From positions 62,001 through 126,000 of the forward strand of contig DASRWI010000026.1 in assembly GCA_035654655.1 (NCBI GenBank): a stretch of 64,000 nucleotides of DNA, read 5' to 3'. Position numbers and translations under genes: made by a program. The first letter of the stretch is position 1, and the number at the start of each line of letters is the position of its first letter. Of the stretch, positions 62,549 to 64,000 are shown piece by piece. Under the pieces are notes generated by a model, which worked only from the letters and a program-made list of their open reading frames with translations, had not been told where the DNA came from and ran no database searches. This DNA is from DASRWI01 sp035654655. Its GTDB lineage: Bacteria; Bacteroidota; Ignavibacteria; Ignavibacteriales; Ignavibacteriaceae.

Positions 62549-64000
62549 CTATTTCATTAAAATCATTTTCTTAGTTTGTATAAAATTACCTGCCTGTAAT
62601 TGAAAAAAGTAAATGCCACTGCTGAACTTTGATAAATCTAAATCAACTTTATAACTACCGGCGTTCTGTTCTTCGTTTACTATTGTTGTAATCAGATTCC
62701 CCAATACATCATAAACCTGAAGTTTAACTTTAGCGGTATATGGAAGAGTATAATTAATTTTTGTTGAAGGATTAAATGGGTTAGGGTAGTTTTGGCTTAG
62801 AGAAAAATTAGCAGGAATGTTTTTATTCTCTTTAACATCAGTAATATTAAAATTAGAAAAGTTTGATTGAACGAACTCGTGAATTTGTCTTGTATAATCT
62901 CTTCCTCGTCTAACTGCATCAAGATTATTATTGCCTCCTGCTATTATACTTCCATATAGGATATCAACAGGTTTGCCTGCTTCAAGCGTGAATGGACCTG
63001 TCGAAACGTAATGCATTTTTTCTTCTTGTTGAGTATTTATCCACCCAACATTCGTGATTGGATCGCCTGAATACCAAAAAACAGGATTTACCTTATTACA
63101 ATCAACACCGTTAACAATTCCTCTTGGATAATCACAAGGATTTATATAATTATTATGAATCCATTTTCCATTAAGAACCCAAAAAACTTCTTCAGGATTA
63201 TCAGGATAAGCATCTTCTGGGAAAACATCACCAGTAACATTATTTACAACTGCTTTGATTTGTAAATTTTTTGCTCCCGGTATTTTCTCAACTCCTAAAA
63301 TACCTTTATAAATTAATGCGCTATCTAATGGGGTATCAATTCCTTCTTCATATTTATTATTAGAATTGTTGTCGATGAAAGTAACTCCAGGTATATATGA
63401 ATGTGGACCTTGCAGTAAAGAAGAATTATAAGCAGGAGGAAGATTCCCCCAAATACTATCAAATGGAGAATTATAAATAACACCGGATTGTACAAGTGTA
63501 TCTGCTGCAGATAAATCATCCGGATTATACCCAATGTCTGCATCTGCAAAAAAACCAAAGAAAACTGAATCTAGAACTTGTGAAAATTTTCCAGTGTTCA
63601 GAATTTGATAACGTACAAAAATAGTATAATCCAATGGTTCAAATTCTATGTTCGAAAAGTTTTTTTTGAAAGCAAATAATGTTTGTCTTATTTCTATTCC
63701 CTGAGGGATTGTGTCTAACATTCTTAAGTCAGGAATAACACCATCATTATAAAGACACCAGGTAAGTTCTTCACCTATCAAAGGTGGAGCATCTTCATTA
63801 GAATCCCATTTGTTGTTATTATTTAAATCAATAGGATTATAATTATTGTCATTATTCCCATCATAAAATTCTGCACCTATTCTTACTGCATTTTTCCAAT
63901 CTTGCCAACTACCTCCAAAAGGGGTATCATTTTTGTTTATGACATAAATTTTATAAAGAGGGTTAGAGGGAAGAGAATCTACATTTCCTGGTTCGTAATC
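62549..64000 (-). CDS. T9SS-secreted protein, 5' truncated by the window edge
   Basis: The frame is open to base 64000, giving about 483 residues with the N-terminus missing. Near the start of the visible part is an Asn/Asp-rich stretch (FYDGNNDNNYNPIDLNNNNK, then WDSNEDAPPL) that looks like calcium-binding loops of thrombospondin-3 or dockerin type. A long central domain of unknown family follows. A C-terminal type A sorting domain (SLSQNYPNPFNPSTKINYTL to TKKMILMK) ends it. Unlike the other four T9SS proteins here, no VELTSF linker is visible. Function unknown; surface location expected. Confidence 0.82.
   Translation of the reverse strand, partial: DYEPGNVDSLPSNPLYKIYVINKNDTPFGGSWQDWKNAVRIGAEFYDGNNDNNYNPIDLNNNNKWDSNEDAPPLIGEELTWCLYNDGVIPDLRMLDTIPQGIEIRQTLFAFKKNFSNIEFEPLDYTIFVRYQILNTGKFSQVLDSVFFGFFADADIGYNPDDLSAADTLVQSGVIYNSPFDSIWGNLPPAYNSSLLQGPHSYIPGVTFIDNNSNNKYEEGIDTPLDSALIYKGILGVEKIPGAKNLQIKAVVNNVTGDVFPEDAYPDNPEEVFWVLNGKWIHNNYINPCDYPRGIVNGVDCNKVNPVFWYSGDPITNVGWINTQQEEKMHYVSTGPFTLEAGKPVDILYGSIIAGGNNNLDAVRRGRDYTRQIHEFVQSNFSNFNITDVKENKNIPANFSLSQNYPNPFNPSTKINYTLPYTAKVKLQVYDVLGNLITTIVNEEQNAGSYKVDLDLSKFSSGIYFFQLQAGNFIQTKKMILMK

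Overview
The window is AT-rich, densely coding bacterial chromosome and looks like a member of the Ignavibacteria (Ignavibacteriales, Melioribacter-like) or a close relative in the Bacteroidota/Chlorobiota branch. The main evidence is five proteins that end in a type IX secretion (T9SS) type A sorting domain with the QNYPNPFNP signature. Four of them carry the VELTSF linker module that is very common in Ignavibacteria. A ferredoxin-dependent 2-oxoacid oxidoreductase, a bacillithiol gene (bshC), a T9SS-exported multiheme cytochrome c and short purine-rich ribosome binding sites fit the same picture. The placement is an inference from protein families; there is no rRNA gene in the window. No tRNA, rRNA, CRISPR array, prophage or transposase was found.

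Layout. 1-6.6 kb: 3' end of a glycosyltransferase, a UPF0316 membrane protein, then pcm-miaA, a split AtuA-like pair and prfB, which needs a programmed +1 frameshift; after an inverted-repeat element comes a glycerophosphodiester phosphodiesterase. 6.6-10.5 kb (minus strand): a T9SS sialidase-like propeller protein and a PspC/LiaF-like envelope pair. 10.6-17.1 kb: nadE, dsbD and the korAB ferredoxin oxidoreductase. 17.2-25.2 kb: an outer-membrane-like protein of unknown function, then a tight cluster ymdB, solitary DNA methyltransferase, folD, deoC, HicB-like protein, trmH-like methyltransferase, aroA, with convergent bshC. 25.3-28.9 kb: LPG-synthase-like membrane protein, GT2 glycosyltransferase, and a DUF6600 protein with a highly charged repetitive tail.

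29.0-34.1 kb is a translationally coupled operon: fni, polyprenyl synthase, HPr, enzyme I and a phosphoglucose/phosphomannose isomerase. 34.2-44.8 kb is a long overlapping run: a metallopeptidase/propeller/Omp85-like barrel protein, a BamB-like lipoprotein, a PEGA protein, prmC, dtd, an alkaline-phosphatase-fold enzyme, comEC, purK and purE. 44.9-50.0 kb: a T9SS protein, a BamD-like lipoprotein, a DUF58 protein and a GlmM-type phosphohexomutase, convergent with an FkbM methyltransferase. 51.3-53.6 kb: the T9SS multiheme cytochrome. 53.8-60.7 kb: a self-contained lipoate-dependent 2-oxoacid dehydrogenase locus (lpdA, lipB, fused E1, E2 with two lipoyl domains, lipA). 60.8-64.0 kb (minus): two further T9SS proteins, the last one cut by the window edge.

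Most of the window is housekeeping. The most notable signals are the prfB recoding site with UAA in place of the usual UGA, a cell-surface cytochrome that combines nine heme-type motifs with a T9SS signal, the peptidase-propeller-barrel fusion next to a BamB-like lipoprotein, HPr and enzyme I inside an isoprenoid operon, and solitary methyltransferase and HicB-like genes in a housekeeping cluster. No intergenic gap reaches 300 bases.
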